A DNA stretch of 64,000 bases, taken from positions 1 to 64,000 of the forward strand of contig VBWE01000020.1 in NCBI GenBank assembly GCA_006218065.1, given 5' to 3'. The DNA comes from Bacteroidota bacterium. GTDB taxonomy: Bacteria; Bacteroidota; Bacteroidia; Palsa-965. Position numbers and translations under genes: made by a program. Every line of letters starts with the position of its first letter. Positions within the stretch are counted from its first letter, which is position 1. Under the pieces are notes generated by a model, which worked only from the letters and a program-made list of their open reading frames with translations, searched no databases and was not told where the DNA came from. This document shows positions 18,678-28,516 of this stretch, in pieces.

Positions 18678-19756
18678 CGTACAATGGTCACTGACCCGCT
18701 CACTTTTTCACCGTTACCCAGGTCGAGTATAAAATAGTAGGTTGCTTCCGGCAGCTTGTCGCCGAAATTGGTGCCGTCCCAACTGTTATCGTAAGACGCT
18801 TTGGCATACACCAGTCCGCCGTAGCGGTTGAATACTTCAATCCGGTTATTCGGATATTTACTGAGATTCCCGATGTACCAGGTATCATTATCGCCGTCGT
18901 TGTTCGGCGTAAACGTATTATAGAAAACCAGTTCATTGTTCGGGATAACATACACAATCACGGAATCGTTTCCGTAACATCCGTTTTCATCCACCGCTTC
19001 CACAATGTACACCGACGTTTGCGGAGGCTCCACATCGGGATTGTAAGTTCCATTGTAATTGATGTTGTTACCGGTCCACCAGTAAATAACTCCGCCGGTG
19101 GCATTGAGCGTGGTGGTTTGCCCTTCCTGTATAGTTACATCCGGTCCTGCGTTGATGGTCGGCAGTCCGTGCGTGGTAACGGTAATGGTAGAAAACTTGG
19201 TCGGGCAGTTCGGACTGGTGATGGTAACGGTGTACGTGATTGTACCGGTTGCGATCGGCGTATAGATCGGTCTCGGCGCGGTGGGATTATCCAGGAAAAG
19301 TGTGGGCGACCAGGAAAACGTAATGCCGTTGGTATTGCTGTTTGCCGCTGCGCCGAGTGTAAGTGAAGCGCCGATGCAGATCGAAGTATCTTGCCCTGCG
19401 TTGAACTGGTAGACCGGGTTGATGTCCACGAAAACAAAATCGGTGTCTTTCTGCGCGTTTGCATCCGTAACGATCAGTTGGTACCAGGTGGGTGTCGTAG
19501 GAAAAGCAACCGGGTTTGGAACAACCGCAGAACTAAGCCCCGTGGCAGGAAACCAACTGTACGCATACGGAGCTGTTCCTGCCGATGCGGAAGGGCTTCC
19601 GCCGATTGTCGCTGAAGACGCGGGGCATATCATTTTATCCGGACCGGCATCGGCAGTTACCGCCTGTGCATAAGATCCGGTGAGGAAAGTGCAGAGAAGT
19701 GATGTTATTATACGATACCGGTGGAGCAGCAGCGAAATAGTCATAGTAAAAGACAA
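18674..19756 (-). CDS. PKD-like repeat protein with T9SS type B sorting domain
   Basis: C-terminus NTFTPNNDGDNDTWYIGNLSKYPNNRIEVFNRYGGLVYAKASYDNSWDGTNFGDKLPEATYYFILDL; overlaps PorP/SprF start by 4 bp. Confidence 0.9.
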   Translation of the reverse strand: MSFTMTISLLLHRYRIITSLLCTFLTGSYAQAVTADAGPDKMICPASSATIGGSPSASAGTAPYAYSWFPATGLSSAVVPNPVAFPTTPTWYQLIVTDANAQKDTDFVFVDINPVYQFNAGQDTSICIGASLTLGAAANSNTNGITFSWSPTLFLDNPTAPRPIYTPIATGTITYTVTITSPNCPTKFSTITVTTHGLPTINAGPDVTIQEGQTTTLNATGGVIYWWTGNNINYNGTYNPDVEPPQTSVYIVEAVDENGCYGNDSVIVYVIPNNELVFYNTFTPNNDGDNDTWYIGNLSKYPNNRIEVFNRYGGLVYAKASYDNSWDGTNFGDKLPEATYYFILDLGNGEKVSGSVTIVR

Positions 19757-19817
19757 ATATAAGCAATGACGGGGAAAAATCGGGAGACGGCTTTTTTGCT
19801 CAAATCAGGTTTCCAAA

Positions 19818-19894
19818 ACGAATTACGAATCTTTACGAATCATGACATACACGAGTAATAGTCCATTCGTAAGATTCGTAAGAATTCGTAATTC
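19818..19894. repeat. Intergenic inverted repeat of (a)cgaat words
   Basis: acgaattacgaatctttacgaat / attcgtaagattcgtaagaattcgtaattcg. Confidence 0.75.
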
Positions 19895-19899
19895 GCTGC

Positions 19900-22800
19900 T
19901 TAGTATTTTACAAGTCGTACCAGGCTGGTGTAGCCGGTGCTTGTTTCGTTCACTTTGAACGTGTAGATGCCGCCGTCGTTTTCCGGCCCGATAAGCGTGT
20001 TCAGCGCGGTACGTCCTTTTTCCACGTTGCGCAGTTCGTCAACAACCACACGTCCGAGCATATCGGTGATCAGGATGTGGATGGTAACCGCTTTTTCCGA
20101 AACGAAATCGAAAAGCACATCGCCGTTTGTCGGGTTGGGGCGTACATTCTCGAGAAACATGCCTTCGGAATGTTTGGCGATACTGATCGTGTTCGAATAT
20201 GCATAAGCGCCGTTGAAGTCAACCTGTTTCAGGCGGTAGTAGTTTATTCCTTCTTCCGGGTGCAGGTCATCGAACGTATAATATAAAGCGGATGAGCTGT
20301 TATTTCCCCCGTCTTTCTGGCCAATGCGCTGGTACGGCGATCCGTTGACGGAACGCTCCACGTCAAAATAATCGTTGTTCACTTCGGTCGCGGTCACCCA
20401 TTCCAGGCGGTTGTAATCGCCTTCGTTTTTCCCGGTGAACGAGAGAAACTCAACCGGCAGCGGTGTTACGGATTGTCCCACACCGAAGCGTGAGAATCCG
20501 CCCAGGCCCGTGCGCGAAGTTTGTGAAGCGGTGCTTGTTCCTACGCAGGTTCCGTCGAGCGCCCAGGTGAACGAAGAAGAAGGAGACTTCATTACCGTCC
20601 AGCCGGCTGCGCCACCGGAATTCGTATAGTTCGTGCTGTAAAGCGTTACGTTGTACGTTCCTGAAGCCGGGTTGGCCGATGCGTCGATCTGCCAGTAACC
20701 GTTATCGAGCGCGGGCAGCGCATCATACGTATTCGACGGGCATTCGGATGCCGTGGGGCCGTTCGGAACAGCGCCCCAGGTATTGAAATTGGCAAGGAGC
20801 TGCGGAATGGTGGTGGCGGTAGTGAACGTAATGTTTGCGAGCTGGTATCCTTTGACTGAGTGTCCCACGGGGAAATTGTACGATGTGGCAGCTCCGTTCA
20901 GGTAGCGGCGGAGATAACCCTGCACAAAGCTTGCAGCGCTTCCTGCGGTGATTGCTCCCGAAGACGTGTTGGTGATCTGTACTTCGTTGACGCCCGTAAT
21001 TATTTTACCGAAAGTGAGCGTTGTTGTTCCCGCTGTACCGACGACCATGTTCGAATTCAGCGTCAGGCCGGGGCCGGTATGATTCATGTACACATTATTC
21101 AGTGTAAGTGTAGACGTACCCTGGTTGTAGGTTTGCGCCGCTGTTCCGTTGAATTCGATCGTGGAACCGGTAAGCCCGGTCATTGTATTGCCGCCGTCGA
21201 AATTGCTGAAGTTGCCGCCCACGCTGACATACTGCCCGTTGAAGTTGAGTACGCTGGTACCTGTGGTCGTGGTCAGGCTGCCGGTAATATCGGTTGTCTG
21301 GTTGAGTGTTACCGTGTTGGTATTGGCAAGGCGGAAATTTCCAAAACTGTTTGTTCCGGAATTGCTGCCGTTTACCGCCTGGGCTACAGTACCCGTGAAA
21401 TTTACGGTTGAGGTGGCTGCCGCAGTAAATGTTCCGTTGTTGACAAAGTCGCCGCAGACGTTAAGCGTTGCCGTACCCTGCAGGGTTAAGGATGCGCCGG
21501 CCTGGATGGTAATGCTTCTGCAATTAATGGTGGTACCTGTTGGAATGACGGGCTGGTTTGCCGGTCCGCTGAAAATCACGATGTCTTTGGTACAGTCGGG
21601 AATAGCGCATCCGCCCCAGTTCGATGTATTCGTCCAGTCGGTATTTAATGCGCCAGTCCAGGTGAGGCTGGTTGCGCCGGCATAGTTGATCGGCGATGCG
21701 CCCCAGTTGATATTAAATCCTACAAACGTACTTGTGCTGTAGTTACTGATCAGCAGTACATACGTTTGTGCAGTGGCACAGTTTACGGTATCTACATAAC
21801 CATTATCGCCGGAGATGAATCCTTCGCAGGTTTGTGTTTCGGAAGCAAGCAGCCCGGTGGCAGTAGTTACATCAGAATAACTGCAGCGCAGCGGGTTCAG
21901 GGTTCCTGCAGCTATGGATGAGCAGGCGCTTCCCAAACCGGTAACATTCCACAAAGCAAAATCATAGTCAACCGGACTGTTGGGTGTGATGACAAAAGAA
22001 AGCACGCCCGCAGCATTTGTGGTGAATGTGTACCATACTGAATTTCGTTCACCAACCTGTATGCACGATGTGGGACATCCGCCACCGGCGTTAAAATCAC
22101 AATAGTTACCGGATCCGATAAATCCAGGGTTGCCGATAGTCGAGCTTGCCGCGCAAACAGGCAGCGAAGTGGAGCAATCCTGCCCGAAAACGATCGGCCA
22201 GGTGCTTGTGCCGTTTATGGCCGTGATACTGAAGTCACCGACGAGATTGTTTGTACCGTCAACCATGACGTAATACGTGTCGCCTGGAACAAGACCGGTT
22301 GCAATGATTTCCGACCAGTTCTGGGTATTTGCGCAAAACGTAACGTTATCGCTGCAGGTTCCGCTAACCATGGTCAGGCTTCCGCAGGTTCCGGAGAACA
22401 GGGCGATCTGTGTATTGACGAGTGTTCCCAGCAGTGTTCGCACGCTGATCTGCCCGGAAGCGGGGCAAACAACAGAATACCATACGGAGTTAACAGTTCC
22501 ACCGGTCCAGCAGCTCGGCGTAGCCGGATCGCTGCAGTTGGTGGCGCCTGTCACATTTCCTGTTGTTGTTACACCGAGCGAAAGCGGGATGGCGTTGCAG
22601 GGAAGATCGTTGGCGGGTGCCGAACCGGCTCCCCCGTCATAAGCGCAAATCTGGAAGGTCCCGTTATTATTATTTCCGTATTCCCAGAACCGGATATACA
22701 ATACAGTACCAGCAGTGTAGCATTGCAGGTCGAGCATGGGCATAGACCCGTTCGCACTGTTGTCATCATCGCAATAACCCAGCGTAAGTGAACCGCATGC

Positions 22801-23514
22801 GCCGGTGTAAACGGCCATACCGCCGTCGGTCATCACGCCGGTATTGCTGTCGATAATCAGGTGACCGGATGCAGGCACCGTAGCGGTAAACCAGACATCG
22901 CTGCCAAGATAGTTTCCGCAACCCGGGGCAGGTACCCCCGCGCTTGAATTAGCGCAGGCATTCGTATATGTAGTATACGAACAGGAAGCATTTACGGTAA
23001 GTGCGGTGGCTGTGCAGGGATCATCATTGGCTAATGACGGGCAGGGATTGACTACGCAGATCTGGAAAGTGCCGTTGTTATTATTGCCGTATTCCCAGAA
23101 ACGTATATAATACGTTGCCCCGGCCGTGAGTCCTGTAAGAGACAAGTAAGGCATAAGGCCGGGTCCGCTGTCATCGTCGCAGGCAACCAAAGTAAGTGAA
23201 CCGCATGCGCCGGAATAAACGGCCATACCGCCATCTGTAATTACTCCCGTGGCCGAATTGATCTGAATCGCTCCGCTGGCCGGTATGACAACTGAAAACC
23301 AGACATCGCCGCCTGAATAGCTCGCGCAGCCCGGTGCGGGAACCCCGGCAGAAGCTGTGGCTGCGGCATTGGTGTAGGTTGCGTACGTACAACTGCTTCC
23401 GACAGTTAATGCTGTTGCTGCGCAGGGATTATCATTGGCCGGTTGCGCAAAGGCCTGTAAGCTGGTCAGCAGGCTCAAAAAAAGCAGGGGAATGAAGTAT
23501 TTTTTTTGCATCAC
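19900..23514 (-). CDS. Large secreted multi-domain protein with T9SS type A sorting domain
   Basis: Signal peptide; N-terminal tandem repeats PANDNPCAATALTVG...; C-terminal LENVRPNPTNGDVLFDFVSEKAVTIHILITDMLGRVV...GIYTFKV. Confidence 0.88.
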   Translation of the reverse strand: MMQKKYFIPLLFLSLLTSLQAFAQPANDNPCAATALTVGSSCTYATYTNAAATASAGVPAPGCASYSGGDVWFSVVIPASGAIQINSATGVITDGGMAVYSGACGSLTLVACDDDSGPGLMPYLSLTGLTAGATYYIRFWEYGNNNNGTFQICVVNPCPSLANDDPCTATALTVNASCSYTTYTNACANSSAGVPAPGCGNYLGSDVWFTATVPASGHLIIDSNTGVMTDGGMAVYTGACGSLTLGYCDDDNSANGSMPMLDLQCYTAGTVLYIRFWEYGNNNNGTFQICAYDGGAGSAPANDLPCNAIPLSLGVTTTGNVTGATNCSDPATPSCWTGGTVNSVWYSVVCPASGQISVRTLLGTLVNTQIALFSGTCGSLTMVSGTCSDNVTFCANTQNWSEIIATGLVPGDTYYVMVDGTNNLVGDFSITAINGTSTWPIVFGQDCSTSLPVCAASSTIGNPGFIGSGNYCDFNAGGGCPTSCIQVGERNSVWYTFTTNAAGVLSFVITPNSPVDYDFALWNVTGLGSACSSIAAGTLNPLRCSYSDVTTATGLLASETQTCEGFISGDNGYVDTVNCATAQTYVLLISNYSTSTFVGFNINWGASPINYAGATSLTWTGALNTDWTNTSNWGGCAIPDCTKDIVIFSGPANQPVIPTGTTINCRSITIQAGASLTLQGTATLNVCGDFVNNGTFTAAATSTVNFTGTVAQAVNGSNSGTNSFGNFRLANTNTVTLNQTTDITGSLTTTTGTSVLNFNGQYVSVGGNFSNFDGGNTMTGLTGSTIEFNGTAAQTYNQGTSTLTLNNVYMNHTGPGLTLNSNMVVGTAGTTTLTFGKIITGVNEVQITNTSSGAITAGSAASFVQGYLRRYLNGAATSYNFPVGHSVKGYQLANITFTTATTIPQLLANFNTWGAVPNGPTASECPSNTYDALPALDNGYWQIDASANPASGTYNVTLYSTNYTNSGGAAGWTVMKSPSSSFTWALDGTCVGTSTASQTSRTGLGGFSRFGVGQSVTPLPVEFLSFTGKNEGDYNRLEWVTATEVNNDYFDVERSVNGSPYQRIGQKDGGNNSSSALYYTFDDLHPEEGINYYRLKQVDFNGAYAYSNTISIAKHSEGMFLENVRPNPTNGDVLFDFVSEKAVTIHILITDMLGRVVVDELRNVEKGRTALNTLIGPENDGGIYTFKVNETSTGYTSLVRLVKY

Positions 23515-23533
23515 TTGTCCTTTGACAATTTAA

Positions 23534-23935
23534 CTATTGTTTTACCTGTTCCGAAACGGTGCTTGTTCCGCTTGCATCGAGAGATATCCTGGTATTCCCG
23601 TCAACGAAATAATGCGCTTCGTACCCGTTCATCCGGAGAACCTGGAGAATTTCAATTTCGGGAAACGAAGGATCGTACATAATCAGGAGGCTCGTGGTCG
23701 TTGCATCATATGTGCACGATTTGATCTTGCCGTCGTATTGTTTGGGTAATGAATTGCTGATATCCTTGGCAGCAGCAGAATCCGTCAGCGCAGGTACGAT
23801 GAAGTGATTTTGCCTGGTCCTTGTCGTCGCATCATCTGCTCTCGCCGGCCCCGCGGCCCTTGCGTATTGCGACATCATTATAGCGCCTATGCACCAAAAG
23901 CCCAGAAACAGGGCAATGAGTAGTTTGTTTTTCAT
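23534..23935 (-). CDS. Hypothetical secreted/membrane-anchored protein
   Basis: Likely start MKNKLLIALFLGFW at 23935. Confidence 0.55.
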   Translation of the reverse strand: MKNKLLIALFLGFWCIGAIMMSQYARAAGPARADDATTRTRQNHFIVPALTDSAAAKDISNSLPKQYDGKIKSCTYDATTTSLLIMYDPSFPEIEILQVLRMNGYEAHYFVDGNTRISLDASGTSTVSEQVKQ

Positions 23936-24172
23936 GTGTTCAATTATAAAAGCGGGGATTCTCACGTCCCATGCTACTGGTTCACCGATTGAAATATCGG
24001 AATTTGAATCCGGATTAACAATTGTTTTTCTACGAACAGGGCTTTTTAACGGATGAAATGACAGATAACCCCGGTTAAATGCCTGAACGAAAGGGTAACA
24101 TATTAGGTTTCAACCGGATACTGCTTAATAATAAGCAGCTTTCCCTAGTTTTGAACATAGTCTATTTTTTTC

Positions 24173-24203
24173 TTGACTCGGACGGGGTAGCGGGTTATAT
24201 TTG
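24173..24203 (+). promoter_or_regulatory. Bacteroidota-type promoter TTG-N20-TATATTTG
   Basis: TTG 24173-24175; TATATTTG 24196-24203; ATG at 24227. Confidence 0.7.
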
Positions 24204-24226
24204 TAGTGGCTAAACAAAAAACAAAC

Positions 24227-24790
24227 ATGAAACGACTCCTCTTTTCTATTCCTTTAGTACTCGCTTTTACCGGGCTGTCTGCACAGTATCAGTCCACCGA
24301 ACTTTGGCCCAACGGCAACAAGCTCGTTCAGGGTACATACAGCGCTGATCCCGGCATCAAGCCCGGTGATGATAAGCATACGGTAGCCGAGAAAATCGGG
24401 AAAGTTACCAAAGTAGGCGACTGGAGTTACTGGTTTGAAAACGGTAAACTGTCCGCAGAAGAACATTATACAAGCACAGGAATTGCAACCGGTACCTGGA
24501 AAACCTGGTATGCCAATGGTCAGACAACTTCTGAAATAAACTTTACTACCGGAACAGCAACCTTCTGGTTCGAGAACGGTTCACGGAGCAGCCAGGGTAC
24601 TATGCTTCCCGGCATGATCCAGACGGGCAAATGGGTGAGCTGGCACGATAACGGCCAGAAAAACAGTGAAGGTTCTTTCGATAAGAATGGAAAACAGGTT
24701 GGCACCTGGACGTTCTGGGATGCCCAGGGCAAAAAGATGGCTGAGCAGACATATAACAACGGTGAACTAACTCAGACCAAGAATTTCTGA
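24227..24790 (+). CDS. YwqK-like / MORN-variant repeat protein
   Basis: Repeated WxxGxxxxxxxY/F units: WYANGQTTSEINFTTGTATFWFENGSRSSQGTM...WHDNGQKNSEGSFDKNGKQVGTWTFWDAQGKKMAEQTY. Confidence 0.8.
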   Translation: MKRLLFSIPLVLAFTGLSAQYQSTELWPNGNKLVQGTYSADPGIKPGDDKHTVAEKIGKVTKVGDWSYWFENGKLSAEEHYTSTGIATGTWKTWYANGQTTSEINFTTGTATFWFENGSRSSQGTMLPGMIQTGKWVSWHDNGQKNSEGSFDKNGKQVGTWTFWDAQGKKMAEQTYNNGELTQTKNF

Positions 24791-24820
24791 TAAAGTCTTT
24801 GCTGCTTCTTCTAATATGAT

Positions 24821-24853
24821 GAAAACGCGGTTCGGTCTCGGGCCGCGTTTTCT
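24821..24853 (+). terminator. Terminator hairpin after YwqK-like gene
   Basis: gaaaacgcggttcggtctcgggccgcgttttc. Confidence 0.65.
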
Positions 24854-24880
24854 ATTGATTACACTTTGTTAGTTTTGACC

Positions 24881-25525
24881 ATGCGGAAAAAAGAACGCTT
24901 CGAAAAAATAATCGCCTGGTTTTCCGAACACAATCCTGCAGCCGAAACGGAACTGGTTTACCGGAATCCGTTTGAACTTCTTGTCTCGGTCATTTTATCG
25001 GCGCAATGCACGGATAAACGTGTGAACATGGTGACACCTGCGCTGTTCAAACGTTTCCCCGATCCGGAAACACTGGCCGCGGCATCATCCGACGAAGTGT
25101 TTACCTATATCAAAAGCATCAGCTATCCGAACAACAAAGCGAAACACCTGGTAGGTATGGCCAAAATACTGCTCGAAAAATTCGGCGGCCGTGTTCCCGA
25201 CAATGTGGATGATCTGCAGCTGATGCCCGGTGTAGGACGGAAAACAGCCAATGTGATCGCGTCGGTTGTTTACGAAAAACCGGCGCTGGCCGTGGATACG
25301 CATGTATTCCGTGTTTCCGCCCGGCTCGGCCTGACCAGCAATGCCAGAACACCTTTGCAGACCGAGCAGCAACTGCTGAAATACATACCGGAGGAAAAGG
25401 TCGCAGTTGCGCACCACTGGCTCATCCTGCACGGCCGTTACACCTGCACCGCACGAAATCCGAAATGTGCGGAATGTCCGTTCACGGAGTTCTGCGTGTA
25501 TTATAAAAAGAATACTGCGCAGTAA
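24881..25525 (+). CDS. nth: Endonuclease III
   Basis: LSAQCTDKRVNMVTPALF, LMPGVGRKTANVI, AVDTHVFRVSARLGL, C-x6-C-x2-C-x5-C iron-sulfur cluster motif (CTARNPKCAECPFTEFC). Confidence 0.95.
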   Translation: MRKKERFEKIIAWFSEHNPAAETELVYRNPFELLVSVILSAQCTDKRVNMVTPALFKRFPDPETLAAASSDEVFTYIKSISYPNNKAKHLVGMAKILLEKFGGRVPDNVDDLQLMPGVGRKTANVIASVVYEKPALAVDTHVFRVSARLGLTSNARTPLQTEQQLLKYIPEEKVAVAHHWLILHGRYTCTARNPKCAECPFTEFCVYYKKNTAQ

Positions 25526-25543
25526 TTTCTTACTGCGCAGTAT
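25512..25543. terminator. Perfect palindrome overlapping the nth stop codon
   Basis: atactgcgcagtaatttcttactgcgcagtat, no T-tract. Confidence 0.45.
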
Positions 25544-25572
25544 CCGCAAACGGTTCGGGCAGGACGAGGAAC

Positions 25573-26313
25573 TTAATTCCCCTGGCTGTAAAGTATGAGC
25601 GCCTTGTCGTACATTTTATTGCGGACATTTTTCAGTATGCCCGAAGTGATGGGCAGGCTCAACGTACCTACAAAACTTAAACCGGTTGCCAGGTACGTTT
25701 TAAAAGGTACCGGGCCGGCTTTGCTCATATCAATCACTTTTGAAACTGTTTTATAAGAAGCGAACGCTCCGCCTGCGCTGCCGGGGAAAGAAGCCACTTT
25801 GCTGATGGTGCAGAGTGTGCGCATGGTTTTGGCCGCTTTTAAATTGGCCTGCACCATCGGGTTCGGCGACTGGGCGATAAGCTCGTCCAGTTTGCCGGCG
25901 TTTATAATCTGGTTGGTGTCAACCCGGTAGCTGCTGCCGATCCGTTCGATATAATGTGCGTTAAACGGCGTAACGGTCATCGGTTTGACGACGGATGTAT
26001 CCACCACTTTCGGGGCGGGGCTGCTTTTGGCGAGCTGGCTGTAGTTCTTATAGTTTTTGGCCATCGTGACATCGTTGATCACTTTTTTTGCGCCGTTCTC
26101 ATTCACGATATAAAGCACTTTGTCGGTGTCTATTTTATACTTGCGGAAAAATTTCCGGTAGGTGATATAATCATCCTTCACCTTTTTGACTTTGCCGCGT
26201 ATGACTTTGCCTGTAACGGTTATGATGCGGTCCTGTGCATGTGCTGATGCAATGGTTACCGTCAGGAATACCAAAACCAGGATAATTACATGAATTGCTT
26301 TTCGTGCGTTCAT
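25573..26313 (-). CDS. Hypothetical secreted protein
   Basis: Signal peptide MNARKAIHVIILVLVFLTVTIASAHAQ. Confidence 0.65.
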   Translation of the reverse strand: MNARKAIHVIILVLVFLTVTIASAHAQDRIITVTGKVIRGKVKKVKDDYITYRKFFRKYKIDTDKVLYIVNENGAKKVINDVTMAKNYKNYSQLAKSSPAPKVVDTSVVKPMTVTPFNAHYIERIGSSYRVDTNQIINAGKLDELIAQSPNPMVQANLKAAKTMRTLCTISKVASFPGSAGGAFASYKTVSKVIDMSKAGPVPFKTYLATGLSFVGTLSLPITSGILKNVRNKMYDKALILYSQGN

Positions 26314-26584
26314 TGCGGTGGATTTTTGATTGTGAGACATGTTGGTATGAGCTGTATGATTTTACGACGAAGGTATATGCCCGCCTTACGCCATACCTGA
26401 CCCCAAAAGAGGATATTGAGAACTACCCCAAAAGGGGGAGCTGCACGAATGCGCCGGAAAAAAAGATTGGTAAAACACTGAACCGCAAACCTTCATACGA
26501 TGAAACACCCATAATCTCCATACGCCAGGTTCCATGAACGGATCCGGCCGCTTCCTGTATTATCAGAAAAATAACTGCTTTGAT

Positions 26585-26614
26585 TTTGCAGGAATAAAAA
26601 AACATGTATTTTTG
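26585..26614 (+). promoter_or_regulatory. Promoter for tRNA-Asp: TTTG-N18-TATTTTTG
   Basis: TTTG 26585-26588; TATTTTTG 26607-26614. Confidence 0.6.
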
Positions 26615-26665
26615 CTGCCCCGAAAGGGGATATCAGTAGCAGATTACGAGTTCTTTAAACATTTT

Positions 26666-26739
26666 GGATCGGTAGTTCAGCTGGTTAGAATGCCGCCCTG
26701 TCACGGCGGAGGTCGCGGGTTCGAGTCCCGTCCGGTCCG
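26666..26739 (+). tRNA. tRNA-Asp (GTC)
   Basis: Cloverleaf with acceptor GGATCGG/CCGGTCC, anticodon loop ctGTCac, GGTTCGAGTCC T-arm. Confidence 0.95.
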
Positions 26740-26769
26740 CTCTTCTTCGTAATAACTATGAAGAGCAAA

Positions 26770-26803
26770 CAAAAAGCCTCAGATTTCTCTGAGGCTTTTT
26801 TGT
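26770..26803 (+). terminator. Rho-independent terminator
   Basis: aaaaagcctcagatttctctgaggctttttt. Confidence 0.8.
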
Positions 26804-26841
26804 TTAGTGTGTCCCGTCCTGAAAATCCTGCAGAAAATATC

Positions 26842-27288
26842 CTACTGCAGCGTAATCCCCAGGTAAACCAGCAACGCAGGAACAGTAACCGTAATCAGGG
26901 TAATCACTTTGTCGATATCCAGCTTGGTGGTTTTTTCTTCCGTATTGCTGCATTTGCTGCAGGTTTCCAGCGCAGTCATGATCCCGGTTTTGTCGTAGGT
27001 AACGAGCAGGTCGACGTATGCGCCGGTGGCTTTGATGCCGTTGGTTTCTTTTTTGAAAAGCGGGACGGTTTTCCGGTCGGTAACGCGGTATTTGTAAATC
27101 AGTACTTCCGCGGTATCGTTCAGTGACTTGATATCATAAGGCGGAATACCCAGCGCTTTGGAAACTTCTTCTTTGCTCATGCCCAGCTTCAGCGCAAGCA
27201 CCTGCTCCACGTGCGTGTACTTGGGCGCCTGCACCACGCAGGAGCCGAAGAGAACAGGAAAGCAAAACAGGATAAAAAATTTACGCAT
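26842..27288 (-). CDS. Hypothetical lipoprotein, BamE/SmpA-like N-terminal region
   Basis: Lipobox LFGSC; LALKLGMSKEEVSKALGIPPYDIKSLNDTAEVLIYKY. Confidence 0.6.
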   Translation of the reverse strand: MRKFFILFCFPVLFGSCVVQAPKYTHVEQVLALKLGMSKEEVSKALGIPPYDIKSLNDTAEVLIYKYRVTDRKTVPLFKKETNGIKATGAYVDLLVTYDKTGIMTALETCSKCSNTEEKTTKLDIDKVITLITVTVPALLVYLGITLQ

Positions 27289-27306
27289 GCTGTTTTACAA
27301 TAACGC

Positions 27307-28209
27307 TCAGGCGAATTCTTTTTTGCGGAAACGTGCAGCAACAACGAGTTCTTTCCCGCCGCCGCTGTAATCGTAAAAACCCTGCCCGGATTTCGCGCCG
27401 AGATGTCCCGCGGCAACCATGTTGACGAGCAGGGGACAGGGTGCGTATTTCGGGTTGCCGAATCCTTCGAACAATACGTTCATGATCGACAGGCAAACGT
27501 CGAGCCCGATAAAATCCGCCAGGTGAAGCGGTCCCATCGGGTGCGCCATGCCCAGTTTCATCACGGTATCGATTTCTTCCACGCCCGCGGTGCCTTCGTA
27601 AAGGGTGATGATCGCTTCGTTGATCATCGGCATCAGGATTTTATTGGCGACAAAACCGGGATAGTCGTTTACTTCGACCGGAACTTTGCCCAGTTTTCTC
27701 GACGTATCCATGACGGCAGCCGTAACTGCGTCGGTAGTGGAATAGCCGCGGATCACTTCCACGAGTTTCATTACCGGCACGGGATTCATGAAATGCATGC
27801 CGATCACCTGCCCCGGACGTTTGGTCGCCGCGGCGATGCGCGTGATGGAAATGGAAGAGGTATTGGATGCGAGGATCGCATTGGCCGGGGCGTGCTGGTC
27901 GATGTCGCGGAAAATTTTCAGTTTCAGGTCGACATTTTCCGTAGCCGCTTCCACCACGAGATCGGCCTGCGCAACACCTGCGCCCAGCTCGGTGAAAACG
28001 GTAATGTTGGCCAGCGTTTTTTTCTTGTCGTCTTCGGTAAGCGAACCTTTGCTCACCTGCCGGTCGAGGTTTTTGGCGATTGTAGCCAGCGCACGGTCCA
28101 GCGCTTCTTTGGAAATATCAACCAGCGATACGGTGTACCCGTTCTGCGCGAAAACGTGCGCAATGCCGTTGCCCATCGTTCCCGATCCGATTACAGTAAT
28201 GTTCTTCAT
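27307..28209 (-). CDS. 3-hydroxybutyryl-CoA dehydrogenase
   Basis: GSGTMGNGIAHVFAQNGYTVSLVDI; IGMHFMNPVPVMKLVEVIRG; GFVANKILMPMINEAI. Confidence 0.93.
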   Translation of the reverse strand: MKNITVIGSGTMGNGIAHVFAQNGYTVSLVDISKEALDRALATIAKNLDRQVSKGSLTEDDKKKTLANITVFTELGAGVAQADLVVEAATENVDLKLKIFRDIDQHAPANAILASNTSSISITRIAAATKRPGQVIGMHFMNPVPVMKLVEVIRGYSTTDAVTAAVMDTSRKLGKVPVEVNDYPGFVANKILMPMINEAIITLYEGTAGVEEIDTVMKLGMAHPMGPLHLADFIGLDVCLSIMNVLFEGFGNPKYAPCPLLVNMVAAGHLGAKSGQGFYDYSGGGKELVVAARFRKKEFA

Positions 28210-28354
28210 GATTTTGCTAAAGTATGAGGGCCAAAGTTAGAACTTTAATAATATGCGGGAAACTCCCCTGCCTTCGCGTAGCTTCAGCGAAGCAAGGTCC
28301 GGAGAACCTGTTATATCAAAGTACTTTATATCGTCGTCGGAGATTCTGCTTCAG

Positions 28355-28476
28355 CGGCAGTCAGCAGGAGGCAGTCGATGTGGTGCGCTTCGCATGTCTC
28401 CGGATTTTCCGGGAGCATTGCTGTAAATCGGAGACTGCCGCTGCCGACTGCCGCTTAGTAAAGACGTATTGAAAAA
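28355..28476. repeat. Intergenic composite repeat, copy 1 (GCGGCAGTC / AGTAAAGACGTATTGAAAAA)
   Basis: 28448-28476 is an exact reverse complement of 36104-36132; internal segment also resembles copy 2 in direct orientation. Confidence 0.75.
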
Positions 28477-28516
28477 AAGACTACCTCGTTCCGAAAACGC
28501 AATTTTAAACAAACTC

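Noticed and set aside
24227-24790. YwqK-like protein as the antitoxin of a toxin-antitoxin pair
   Set aside because: The family label is historical; no adjacent toxin-sized partner and the protein has a signal peptide.
26390-26450. accccaaaag direct repeat upstream of tRNA-Asp as a regulatory site
   Set aside because: Two short imperfect copies only; no conservation evidence.
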